Assembly (NCBI RefSeq): GCF_000964525.1
Contig: NZ_BAZG01000007.1
Location: 1-64,000 of the forward strand
Reading direction: 5' to 3'
Origin: Anaeromyxobacter sp. PSR-1
Lineage (GTDB): Bacteria > Myxococcota > Myxococcia > Myxococcales > Anaeromyxobacteraceae
DNA: 64,000 nucleotides
Shown: piece by piece, positions 53,881-60,988 of the stretch
Numbering within the stretch: the first letter of the stretch is position 1
Layout of the letters: the number at the start of each line of letters is the position of its first letter
The notes under the pieces: model-generated
Databases searched by the model: none
Told to the model about the DNA's origin: nothing
The model's input: only the letters and a program-made list of their open reading frames with translations
Translations under genes and position numbers: made by a program

Positions 53881-54185
53881 GTTCGAGTCTCGGTGTTCGC
53901 AGCGGGCCAGGCCGGCCGGGCCCCACACCCGACATACAGCTTGGCGTCCCTTCCGCGCTGCGTGCAAGCGCGGTCCCGACGTGGAGCGCGACGCCTACAC
54001 CGCCCGCACACCGAACCAAGGGCGACGAGCCCTGACGTGCCCGCGCCTCACGAAGCGTGGCGGTTCCTCCACACGCCGCGCCCCTGCTCGCCGTTTCCCC
54101 CGGGATCTCGCGGCCCGCCAGCCTGGTACGCGGCTCGCATCCTGCCGTCACGTGCCCACGGGGCGGGGGCACCAGGAGGTTCGCC
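53881..54185. other. Gene-free divergent region
   Basis: 305 bases between the 120-residue gene and the pseudo-receiver gene. I see no RNA gene, clear operator or terminator. Open frames crossing it have unlikely compositions. The only clear signal is AGGAGG before the ATG at 54186. Confidence 0.5.
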
Positions 54186-54683
54186 ATGAACTCGACGTTC
54201 GATGCGATGCCGGCTCCGCGCCCTCGCGCGCTCGTCCTCCACCCGGACGTCTCGATGCGCGCCGAGCTGGGCTGGGCGCTCGGCTCCCGGGACATGGCCT
54301 CCCTCTCCGCCGCCGACGGCGCCAGCGGCCTCGCGCTCCTGCTCGAGGAGCTCCTCGCGCTCGACGCGCTGGTGGTGAAGCTCGACCTGCCGGGCCGCGA
54401 CGCCCGCGCTTTCGCCGACCTCGTCCGCCGCGCCGGCGGCGAGCAGGACCTCGCCATCGTGGTCCTCGCGAGCGAGCCCAGCCCGTCGCTCTGCGCCGAG
54501 CTCGCCGCGCTCGGCGTGGACGCGGTGGTGGACCCGCGCCTCGGGCCGGACGCGGTGGCCGACGCGGTCTTCGAGGCGGTGGAAGCACGCCGCGCGGGCG
54601 CTGCGATCGAGCTGCGCCCGCCGCGCCCGCGGTGCCGTTCGCGCGGCTCGGAGCGGCTGGACGCGTTCAGCACCGCGGCGTGA
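54186..54683 (+). CDS. Receiver-like protein without phospho-accepting Asp
   Basis: 165 residues, with good AGGAGG before the ATG. It resembles a CheY-like receiver: an ALVLHPDVSMRAELGWALGSRD start, a VVKLDLPGRDARAF phospho-site region and a LAIVVLASEPSPSLCAELAALGVDAVVDPRL end. Aligned on LPG, the phospho-Asp position three residues before it is Lys. The early acidic pair is also reduced, as it has HPD. It is probably a pseudo-receiver that acts by binding, not phosphorylation. The C-terminal 30 residues are Arg- and Pro-rich. Confidence 0.6.
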   Translation: MNSTFDAMPAPRPRALVLHPDVSMRAELGWALGSRDMASLSAADGASGLALLLEELLALDALVVKLDLPGRDARAFADLVRRAGGEQDLAIVVLASEPSPSLCAELAALGVDAVVDPRLGPDAVADAVFEAVEARRAGAAIELRPPRPRCRSRGSERLDAFSTAA

Positions 54684-54715
54684 TCCGGCGGCCCGTCCCC
54701 CGCGCATCGACGCCG

Positions 54716-54819
54716 AAGACCAGACGGCCCGCCAGACCTTGCGATCTGGCGGGCCGAGATGTTCGAGCGAGTTGGTGTGCCTGGGGCCGGAATCGAACCA
54801 GCGACACGGGGATTTTCAG
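54716..54819. repeat. Left attachment repeat (attL) with partial tRNA-Phe
   Basis: Matches 60884-60988 except for one missing A after GAGCGA. It contains the terminator hairpin and then the tRNA from anticodon loop to 3' end, with no 5' half, so it is not a functional tRNA. It marks the crossover region of integration. Confidence 0.9.
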
Positions 54820-54945
54820 GCTTGGTGCGGGAGCGCAAGGCCCCGGAATCGCTCGCAGCGGTAGCGACGAAGGCCGGCGGTGTAGCACCGGCGTAACAGC
54901 GATCCGGGTCCGTGCGGTTGGCGTTCTACGCGCCGACCACGTTGG

Positions 54946-55176
54946 TTAGTAGAATTCGATCTCGCCGGGGCTGATGCGGCGACGATCATATCGGCCGGTC
55001 GAATAAGACGAGTGCTCAGCCGCAAGCGCGTCGATCAGCGTGCTCGTCCCCGTGACGGCCACGCGCCATTCGGTCCGCTCGCCGCCTTGCGAAACCGTGA
55101 CGGTCATGTCCTTATTGTGATGGCCCTCCTTCTGCTTGATGAGCTTGGCGAGATCCTCCGCGTGGGTCTTCAACAT
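54946..55176 (-). CDS. Hypothetical small protein, 76 aa (island)
   Basis: A GAGGAG site precedes the ATG at 55176. The sequence starts MLKTHAEDLAKLIKQKEGHH, a Lys-rich helix, then a beta region TVTVSQGGERTEWRVAVTG, and ends RRISPGEIEFY. It is soluble and charged. No family is recognised. It is one of two minus-strand genes at the left end of the island, opposite the cargo operon. Confidence 0.6.
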   Translation of the reverse strand: MLKTHAEDLAKLIKQKEGHHNKDMTVTVSQGGERTEWRVAVTGTSTLIDALAAEHSSYSTGRYDRRRISPGEIEFY

Positions 55177-55275
55177 GGACTCTCCTCGTCCTCGGCCGGC
55201 GGGAAACGGTACGCCTGAGTAAGGCGAGGGTCAGTTCGAAGAAGACTGTCCTCACCCGTCGCAGGTTTGGTCCTG

Positions 55276-55494
55276 CTACTGACCTGTCTGGACCCAGCGA
55301 CTCAGCCGCGCGTCGGCGACGCGCGCCACGATATCAGCGACGCGCTCCCGGTCCTCTGATGCGATGCCGACTGCCTCGACTGCATCAACGAGTCGTCCCC
55401 ACATCACCGCGGAGTGCTCGGGATGACCCGCGCGCACGTAGTCGAGGGCTGCTTGCGCGAGGCTTTCGATGGCCTGCTTTCTGTCGTGCTGCAT
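55276..55494 (-). CDS. Hypothetical small helical protein, 72 aa (island)
   Basis: AGGAGG is 8 bases before ATG 55494; an in-frame GTG further upstream overlaps the ribosome site and is rejected. The product is all-helical: MQHDRKQAIESLAQAALDYVRAG, MWGRLVDAVEAVG, ASEDRERVADIVARVADARL. No named family. It may be a small accessory or regulatory protein of the island. Confidence 0.6.
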   Translation of the reverse strand: MQHDRKQAIESLAQAALDYVRAGHPEHSAVMWGRLVDAVEAVGIASEDRERVADIVARVADARLSRWVQTGQ

Positions 55495-55932
55495 GCGTTT
55501 CACCTCCTCGTCGCGCCCGCACCTCCAGACGCTCCCCCTAAAGATTGTGATTCGTCGAGAAGCTCCCGCCCGCAGGACGACGGGTTACATCTAACTGCGT
55601 GACAACTGGGGTTTTCGCGGCGTCTCGAATCTCTCTTTGGCAGTCGTGGCCAAGCAGACGTCGCCGTGCACCCGCGACCTAAGCGCGGCCCGTCCTTCGT
55701 AACTGGGGTCCGATAGCCGCGGTCTACCGGCTCGCTCTCGATCGGCAGGACCCCGAAGACGCACTCGTGCATCCGCCGCAGCGGCACGCGGCGCGTGAAT
55801 CGCTCCAGCGCCTCCATGCCGAGCGCGGCGCGGAGCGCCAGCGCCCGCTTCTCTGACAGACCATGGTGACCTGGGAAGCGAGAGAGCGGAGGCACGCCCC
55901 ATCAGGGCGCCTCTGAACACTTGATCAGACGC
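55495..55932. other. Gene-poor region inside the island
   Basis: Minus-strand open frames cross this stretch (for example 55500-55895, with a LSEKRALALRAALGMEALERFTRRVPLRRM segment), but none has a clear ribosome site or a recognised domain. They may be remnants of a gene lost before or after integration. I do not call a gene here. Confidence 0.4.
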
Positions 55933-55956
55933 CGACACAACGATACTGTTGTGTCG
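55933..55956. promoter_or_regulatory. Perfect inverted repeat at the start of the cargo operon
   Basis: CGACACAAC (55933-55941), a 6-base spacer and GTTGTGTCG (55948-55956) form a perfect 9-bp inverted repeat. Its last base is the G of the GTG start. The spacer holds GATACT, a possible -10 with TTGATC (55921-55926) as a weak -35 (15-base spacing). Transcription would then start near 55954, giving a nearly leaderless mRNA. An operator for the encoded XRE protein is likely. Confidence 0.6.
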
Positions 55957-56396
55957 TGCCGATTCCGGAATTCGACGCGGAAGGGAAGTTGCCTCCCGGC
56001 ATCCATGATGCGGGCTGGGCGGAGTTTTCCGCTCGGTACGGGCTGACGGGGCACCGGCGGAAGCTTCTTAAGGGACTTCGCGCGGCCCTCGTGTCGCTGA
56101 AGTCCGCCGGGTGCAAGACCGTCTACGTGGACGGCAGCTTCGTAACGGAAAAGCAGCACCCCAAGGACTTCGATGCCTGCTGGGAGGAGGCGGGTGTCGA
56201 TCCGACGCGACTAGACCCGGTCTTGCTCGACTTCGACAACTCCCGAGCAAGGCAAAAGGCGACCTTCTACGGCGAGTTGTTCCCCGCCTCATTCCTCGCC
56301 GACATCAAGTCCCCGTTTCTAGAGTTCTTCCAAACCACCTTCGACGGTCACGCGAAAGGGATCGTGCGGCTCGACCTCACGAGGTGGCAACCATGA
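55956..56396 (+). CDS. DUF6932 protein (nucleotidyltransferase-like)
   Basis: 146 residues from GTG, no visible Shine-Dalgarno. It starts MPIPEFDAEGKLPPGIHDAGW, as DUF6932 proteins do, followed by FSARYGLTGHRRKLLKGLRAAL. The middle YVDGSFVTEKQHPKDFDACWE has the GS-(x)n-D-x-D layout of polymerase-beta-type nucleotidyltransferases (Gly-Ser then Asp-Phe-Asp). Its stop overlaps the ATG of the next gene (ATGA), which encodes an XRE-ImmA/IrrE protein. This resembles a toxin-antitoxin pair with an NTase toxin. The NTase reading is inference from motifs. Confidence 0.75.
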   Translation: MPIPEFDAEGKLPPGIHDAGWAEFSARYGLTGHRRKLLKGLRAALVSLKSAGCKTVYVDGSFVTEKQHPKDFDACWEEAGVDPTRLDPVLLDFDNSRARQKATFYGELFPASFLADIKSPFLEFFQTTFDGHAKGIVRLDLTRWQP

Positions 56397-57817
56397 TTCG
56401 TAACGAGCGCGAGTACAGGATCACGCAGGCCCACGCTGCCCAGTTCAGCAAGTCCTTGGCTGAAGCCGAAGCGACGACAGACGCATCGGTGCACCCGCTC
56501 ATCAGGAAGGCGCAGCGCGATGCTCTGCGCAGTCAGCTTAAAGACCTGCGTCGCGACCTTGCCGAGTACGAGGCGCTTCAGGAAGGGAAGTATCCGGTTC
56601 TTGAACTCTCCTCGATGGAGGAGCTCCCCCGCGCTCTCATCAAGGCACGGATCGCTGCACACCTGACGCAGAAGGATCTCGCGGAACGCCTGAAGATTGC
56701 CGAGCAGCAGGTTCAGCGCTACGAGGCGACCGAATACGCGACTGCGAACCTTGCCAGGATCATGGAAGTCGTCCGCGCTCTCGGTGTGAAGATCCGCGAG
56801 GACGTGTTCCTGCCAAACGTTGACGTGTCCCCCAAAGCGCTTCTGAACCGCCTTATCAGCGCAGGGATGGATCGAAAGTTCGTGGTTCGCCGCCTCTTCG
56901 GCGAAGAGAACGACCCCGATTCGGCGGATACCAGCCTCGCTCTGAAGGCCGCCTCTCTCGTTCAGAAAATCTTCGGCTGGGGTGTGTCCGAACTGTTCGG
57001 AGGGACTGGACCGCTTGCGCTCCCCCGTGCTGCAGCTGTCGGCAAGTTCAAACTACCTTCGAACGCGCAGGAGAGGCGCACAGTATTCCTCGCAGCGTAC
57101 GCCAAGTACCTCGCTGGCGTGGCGCTGTCTGCAACTGCGACCGCGCCGCGGCCGATCCCGCGCGATGCAGAAGAGTTTCGTCGTGCAGTGATCGAGAAAG
57201 CCGGAGACGTGACACTCCACGGCGTTCTCAGCTTCTTGTGGGACCGGGGGGTTCCGGTTGTCCCGCTCGCTGAGACAGGAGCGTTCTACGGGGCGTGCTG
57301 GCGCATCAATGGACGGAACACGATCGTCTTGAAGCAGCGAACCGCGTCCGAGGCCCGCTGGATCCACGACCTCCTGCACGAGGCGTATCATGCGGGTGAA
57401 GACTCGAAGGTGCTCGACTTCGAAACGCTCGACCAAGATCCCGAACCGGCGAAGCGGCGAGAGGACCCCGAGGAGGATGACGCAACCGCGTTCGCCGCGG
57501 ACGTCCTGCTTGCCGGACGAGCTGAGGACTTGGTTGCGGAATGTGTCCGTGATGCTTCCGGGAAGATCTCGCTGATGAAGGCAGTCGTTCCACGTGTCGC
57601 GGAACGCAACGGCGTCCCTGTGGGCGCTCTGGCGAACTACCTTGCGTGGCGCCTCTCGCTTCAGGGGTTCAACTGGTGGGGTGCGGCCACAAACCTCCAG
57701 AATGCTGATGAGGATCCCTGGCGAACTACCCGGGCGTTCCTGATGTCGAAGCTGGACTGGTCCAAGATCGGCGAACGGGACAGAGAGCTATTGTCCAGGG
57801 CGCTCGAGGAGGCATGA
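56393..57817 (+). CDS. XRE-type HTH protein with ImmA/IrrE metallopeptidase domain
   Basis: 474 residues. An N-terminal coiled-coil-like region (MIRNEREYRITQAHAAQFSKSLAEAEA, QRDALRSQLKDLRRDLAEYEAL) precedes the HTH at about 85-140 (ARIAAHLTQKDLAERLKIAEQQVQRYEATEYATANLARIMEVVRALG). The C-terminal ImmA/IrrE (M78) domain has the zinc HExxH motif as HEAYH (WIHDLLHEAYHAGE), plus the EEDDATAFAADVLL Asp-rich segment. Such proteins cleave repressors in mobile elements and in some defence islands. It is translationally coupled to the DUF6932 gene upstream and followed 3 bases later by the DUF4186-like gene. Confidence 0.87.
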   Translation: MIRNEREYRITQAHAAQFSKSLAEAEATTDASVHPLIRKAQRDALRSQLKDLRRDLAEYEALQEGKYPVLELSSMEELPRALIKARIAAHLTQKDLAERLKIAEQQVQRYEATEYATANLARIMEVVRALGVKIREDVFLPNVDVSPKALLNRLISAGMDRKFVVRRLFGEENDPDSADTSLALKAASLVQKIFGWGVSELFGGTGPLALPRAAAVGKFKLPSNAQERRTVFLAAYAKYLAGVALSATATAPRPIPRDAEEFRRAVIEKAGDVTLHGVLSFLWDRGVPVVPLAETGAFYGACWRINGRNTIVLKQRTASEARWIHDLLHEAYHAGEDSKVLDFETLDQDPEPAKRREDPEEDDATAFAADVLLAGRAEDLVAECVRDASGKISLMKAVVPRVAERNGVPVGALANYLAWRLSLQGFNWWGAATNLQNADEDPWRTTRAFLMSKLDWSKIGERDRELLSRALEEA

Positions 57818-57820
57818 GCG

Positions 57821-58423
57821 GTGACACTCCCGTCAACACTCGAACCGCTTGCGGTGTCGTGCACGTCGTCCGACTGCGAAAACGGGCTCCACTGCTTCCT
57901 TCAGAAGCGCAGAGGCGCAGATGGAAGACGCGTAGGAGGACCGTGCCGAGAATGCGGATCCGACTTGGTTAAATGGCAGCGGCTCTCCGCGCGCAACCTG
58001 CGGGACGCTGCTTACACGTTCTCCGCCTTGCGCAACGAGAAGATCCGGCACGAATTCTGGCACCGCCCTTTCGACCGGCGCGCGATCAACCACGCCCTTC
58101 GCAAGGGCCGCACAAAACTGCAAGATGCTGCGACTCATCGCATTCAAGCATCCGTGGGGGAAGCCTCCAATCCGAGGGAAGGGAGACAGACTCCGTTCAC
58201 CGGCAACGTGTTGTTCTACGCGCAGCACGCCGTCGCTGCCTGTTGCCGGAAGTGCATCGAGTACTGGCACGCCATCGATGCCCAGCGGCCACTCACGGAG
58301 GAAGAGGTTCAGTACCTGGCGAAGCTCGTCATGCTGTACGTCGATGAGCGCATGCCGGACCTCCCCGCGGATCCTCAGAAGGTTCCGCCGCTCACCGACC
58401 CTCGCGGACGGAGCTCGCGATGA
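57821..58423 (+). CDS. DUF4186-like protein with N-terminal zinc-ribbon cysteines
   Basis: 200 residues from GTG, with GAGGAGG 8 bases upstream. Residues 14-52 have Cys pairs of a zinc ribbon (CTSSDCENGLHC, GPCRECGSDLVKW). The C-terminal half (GRQTPFTGNVLFYAQHAVAACCRKCIEYWHAI) closely follows the DUF4186 pattern QTP...AQHATA-CCR-C-WH, including the paired Cys and two His, suggesting metal binding. Its molecular function is unknown. The stop overlaps the next ATG (ATGA), so it is tightly linked to the radical SAM gene. Confidence 0.75.
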   Translation: MTLPSTLEPLAVSCTSSDCENGLHCFLQKRRGADGRRVGGPCRECGSDLVKWQRLSARNLRDAAYTFSALRNEKIRHEFWHRPFDRRAINHALRKGRTKLQDAATHRIQASVGEASNPREGRQTPFTGNVLFYAQHAVAACCRKCIEYWHAIDAQRPLTEEEVQYLAKLVMLYVDERMPDLPADPQKVPPLTDPRGRSSR

Positions 58424-59448
58424 CTGGGGTTGTAAACACCCAGCGGTACACCGCTTGGCTTCGGGAGCGGGCGATCCGCCCGGAGGTGGGACGCCTCCTC
58501 ATCTCTCGGCTTGGTGGAAGCCGCCAGGCGCAGGACTTCACGAAGCCCGCGAACTGCAGCGGGCTGGGCCGGCTGCGTCACTTTCGGCGCACAGCATCAA
58601 CTCAGGGCTGGCCGCCCAATCCACTGCCCATCGATCCTGCCGCCAAGTTCCTTGGGCTTCCGCCGGGAGCGGAGGTGGTCTCGCAGGTCTTCCAGAATGC
58701 TGCCTGTAACTGGCGGTGCTGGTACTGCTTCGTTCCAAACGAGTTGCTCGAAGCTCGCGAGGAATTCGCCGCCTGGATGACGGCTGACGAGCTGCTGGAC
58801 CTGTACCTTGCGGAACCCGCAGCTGTTCGGCCGAGCATGATCGATCTTACCGGTGGCCAGCCGGATCTCACGCCGGAGTGGGTTCTGTGGATGATGCAGG
58901 CGATTCGCCGTCGCGGACTGGAAGGGCGCGTGTTCCTCTGGTCTGACGACAACCTGAGCACCGACCTCTTCTGGCGGGTTCTGAGCGAGGAGCAAGTGCG
59001 GGAGGTTTCCTCGTTCCGCGGCTACGGACGAGTCGCCTGCTTCAAGGGGTTCGACGAGGAGTCATTCACCTTCAACACCTCTGCCGCCTCGGAGCTGTAT
59101 TCGCAGCAGTTCTCTCTATTCGACCGCATGAGACGAACCGGCGTCGATCTATACGCGTATGCAACGCTGACTGCGCCGACGATGACGAACATCGCGGAGC
59201 GCGTGCGTCAATTCGTGGATCGACTGCAGACGCTTCATCCGAACCTCCCACTCCGAACTGTCCCGCTGAACATTTACCCCTTCGGAGTCGTGAAGGAGCG
59301 CATCTCGTCAGTCCGCCGGTTCGCCGCGCTGGGGAACGTTCCGTTCGACGCGCAAACGAAAGCGGTCGCCGTGTGGCAGGATGAACTCGCGAAACGCTTT
59401 TCCTCGCAACAGCGCACGGTGCCGATCACGGACGTGACGATCACGTAG
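58420..59448 (+). CDS. Radical SAM enzyme
   Basis: 342 residues. The 4Fe-4S motif CX3CX2C is Cys96, Cys100 and Cys103 in CNWRCWYCF. Just after it comes a SAM-binding-type loop (IDLTGGQPDLTPEW, related to the GGEP motif). The region before it, TKPANCSGLGRLRHFRR, with an extra Cys, and the C-terminal NLPLRTVPLNIYPFG are of no family I can name. It would cleave SAM to a 5'-deoxyadenosyl radical and modify an unknown substrate, perhaps a nucleotide or RNA. It starts at an ATGA overlap with the DUF4186-like gene. Confidence 0.87.
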   Translation: MTGVVNTQRYTAWLRERAIRPEVGRLLISRLGGSRQAQDFTKPANCSGLGRLRHFRRTASTQGWPPNPLPIDPAAKFLGLPPGAEVVSQVFQNAACNWRCWYCFVPNELLEAREEFAAWMTADELLDLYLAEPAAVRPSMIDLTGGQPDLTPEWVLWMMQAIRRRGLEGRVFLWSDDNLSTDLFWRVLSEEQVREVSSFRGYGRVACFKGFDEESFTFNTSAASELYSQQFSLFDRMRRTGVDLYAYATLTAPTMTNIAERVRQFVDRLQTLHPNLPLRTVPLNIYPFGVVKERISSVRRFAALGNVPFDAQTKAVAVWQDELAKRFSSQQRTVPITDVTIT

Positions 59449-59494
59449 TAGCTCACGTTCACGTTCTGTCAGTCTCGCGTAGTACACACAGCCG

Positions 59495-59998
59495 ATGAGC
59501 CTCTCGGCGTGGTGGGTGTCTATCCGCGATCAGCTTGAGTCTGCGGACGGGTATCGTCACCCACCTAACCTGCGCCTCAGTGCTCATATCGGGATTTTCA
59601 CCGAACCCTTTCTGACGTACGTTCTCGAGGGTAGCAAGACTATCGAGTCCCGCTTCTCCTCTCACCGCTGTCCTCCGTTTCGCGCTGTCGAGCCAGGAGA
59701 CGTGCTGCTTATAAAGGCTGCCGGGGGACCGGTGGTCGCACTCGCCGAGATTCAGCGCGCGCGGTATCTGGCGCACCCGACCGCACGAGACCTACAGGAG
59801 ATCGCTCAGCAGCATGGCCCCGAGTTGCGGGACGATGTGCCTGGATTTTGGAGTTCACGACGGGACGCCGCGTTCGTCTCCCTGCTGTCCCTTGGGCCCG
59901 TTCACACACTTGTCCGGCCGCTCGAGTGCCCGAAACGCGACCGCCGTGGTTGGGTCGTCTTGAGTTCTGCTTCGGCCCAGCGCACTCTATTTGGGTGA
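59495..59998 (+). CDS. ASCH-domain protein
   Basis: 167 residues. The ASCH (PUA-like) core is SAHIGIFTEPFLTYVLEGSKTIESRFS, PPFRAVEPGDVLLIKAAGGPVVALAEI. ASCH domains bind RNA or nucleotides and sit in nucleotide-modifying or regulatory operons. The C-terminal residues (GWVVLSSASAQRTLFG) are less typical. The gene is 46 bases after the radical SAM stop, and its TGA overlaps the GTG of the kinase gene, which couples them. Confidence 0.8.
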   Translation: MSLSAWWVSIRDQLESADGYRHPPNLRLSAHIGIFTEPFLTYVLEGSKTIESRFSSHRCPPFRAVEPGDVLLIKAAGGPVVALAEIQRARYLAHPTARDLQEIAQQHGPELRDDVPGFWSSRRDAAFVSLLSLGPVHTLVRPLECPKRDRRGWVVLSSASAQRTLFG

Positions 59999-60549
59999 CA
60001 GTCCATCTCGTCGTCGGCGTCTCTGGGGGGATCGGCAGCGGAAAATCGCTCTTCGCACGGCTTCTTGCTGAGCGCCTTGGGGCCACCTGCGTTTCATTCG
60101 GCAACTATGTTCGAGATCAGGCCGTTCTGCTGGGTCTCGGGAGCGATCGCGCGGTTCTTCAGGCACTAGGCGAGCGCCTCATAGCTGAGATGGGTTGGGA
60201 CGCGTTCACCTCTTCCGTCTTGAGTAATTGGGACCGGCGCACGTGCTTGGTCGTGGACGGAATCCGCCACGTCGAGGTGGTTGCTGCGCTGCGAGTCGCG
60301 GTCGCGCCTCTTCCGTTTAAGCTTGTGTTCCTGGATGCAGACTTCGAGACACGTAAGGAGCGCCTCGCGGAGCGGAGTTCGGACGCAGAGAACCTCGACA
60401 AGTACGACGCCCACTCGACGGAGCACGCGGTCCACTCGGACCTCCCTTCGCTAGCTGGCGTTGTTCTCGATGCGCGGCTTGCGCCTGAGGATCTCGCCGC
60501 TAAGGCCGCGGCACTCCTTCTGCCGGGTTGCCGCCTCCCGGTACGCTGA
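59995..60549 (+). CDS. P-loop nucleoside/nucleotide kinase-like protein
   Basis: 184 residues from GTG (GTGA overlap with the ASCH gene). The Walker A is VGVSGGIGSGKSLFARLLAERLG at about 7-17. It then has SFGNYVRDQAVLLGLGSDRAVLQALGERLI, VVDGIRHVEVVAAL (Walker-B-like) and a FLDADFETRKERLAERSS lid-like region. This is similar to dephospho-CoA and nucleotide kinases. With the ASCH and radical SAM proteins it suggests synthesis or phosphorylation of a modified nucleotide. The substrate is unknown. Confidence 0.85.
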   Translation: MTVHLVVGVSGGIGSGKSLFARLLAERLGATCVSFGNYVRDQAVLLGLGSDRAVLQALGERLIAEMGWDAFTSSVLSNWDRRTCLVVDGIRHVEVVAALRVAVAPLPFKLVFLDADFETRKERLAERSSDAENLDKYDAHSTEHAVHSDLPSLAGVVLDARLAPEDLAAKAAALLLPGCRLPVR

Positions 60550-60606
60550 TCCAACATACTTCCGGCCGCGGGGGATCTCGGAATCTGCACGCGGCCGGCG
60601 CGGTGA

Positions 60607-60885
60607 AGATCCAGCGGCCCGAACGACCGCCGCCGCACCTGTGCGACCTGGCTCCGCGCCGCCGGCGTCTCGCCGGAGCTCATCGCGCCGGTGATGGGCC
60701 CCCCGGAGACGCGGATGGTCGAGCGGGTCTACGGCCGGCTGCCCGTCGAGGATCTCCGGCGACGCCTCGCGGAAGCGATGGGCGAAACTGCAGCGCCGGT
60801 GCAACAGCCCCTGCGGACTAGCCTGGATCCCGTGCACTCGCCGGACGCGGCGGACTCGGACGCGGCGAAGCCAGCCCCGCCCTAA
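60607..60885 (+). pseudogene. Tyrosine integrase C-terminal remnant
   Basis: Only about 90 codons remain, after an in-frame stop at 60604-60606. They read NDRRRTCATWLRAAGVSPELIAPVMG then PPETRMVERVYGRL, which aligns to the R-box, the GH region and the Tyr box of tyrosine recombinases. The position of the GH His is Pro (MGPPETRM), and the N-terminal part with the first Arg is absent, so it is inactive. The frame ends at the TAA whose last bases start the att repeat. An integrase next to attR fits the island origin. Confidence 0.8.
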
Positions 60886-60988
60886 GACCAGACGGCCCGC
60901 CAGACCTTGCGATCTGGCGGGCCGAGATGTTCGAGCGAAGTTGGTGTGCCTGGGGCCGGAATCGAACCAGCGACACGGGGATTTTCAG
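60884..60988. repeat. Right attachment repeat (attR) with tRNA-Phe 3' half
   Basis: 105 bp nearly identical to 54716-54819 (one base longer). It runs from the terminator into the tRNA up to the anticodon loop. The intact tRNA continues beyond it to 61019, so the tRNA was preserved at this end. Confidence 0.9.
60893..60924 (-). terminator. Rho-independent-type terminator of tRNA-Phe
   Basis: A perfect 12-bp stem (60893-60904 with 60913-60924) with an 8-base loop, just 3' of the tRNA on the minus strand and followed there by TCTGGTCTTA. The same hairpin is copied at the left end of the island. Confidence 0.75.

Larger units (their letters stand above)
54716..60988. mobile_element. Genomic island integrated at tRNA-Phe
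   Basis: About 6.3 kb bounded by a 104-105-bp direct repeat containing the tRNA-Phe 3' half and its terminator. The intact tRNA is at the right end. An integrase C-terminal remnant abuts the right repeat. Cargo genes from 54946 to 60549 use visibly more A/T third positions than the flanks, so they were acquired. No phage structural genes or transposase are present, so it is an integrative-type island that has probably lost mobility. Confidence 0.85.

Noticed and set aside
54776-54819. A second tRNA-Phe at the left boundary
   Set aside because: Only the anticodon loop to 3' end is present. Without the 5' half it cannot fold, and it is the att copy.
51482-54838. Very long minus-strand frame across several genes
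   Set aside because: It merges unrelated reading frames of the regulator and histidine-kinase remnant, and has no start site or coherent composition.
55500-55938. Minus-strand genes in the island gap
   Set aside because: Two overlapping open frames lack ribosome sites and recognised domains, so neither is supported.
58420-59448. Prokaryotic viperin
   Set aside because: The Cys motif alone is generic, and the flanking conserved segments do not match viperins as I know them. I could not support the call.
59995-60549. Ordinary dephospho-CoA kinase (coaE)
   Set aside because: The context (ASCH, radical SAM, acquired island) and the divergence after Walker A argue against a housekeeping enzyme, though the fold is shared.
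54716-60988. Prophage
   Set aside because: There are no capsid, tail, terminase or lysis genes. The element is an integrative-type island.
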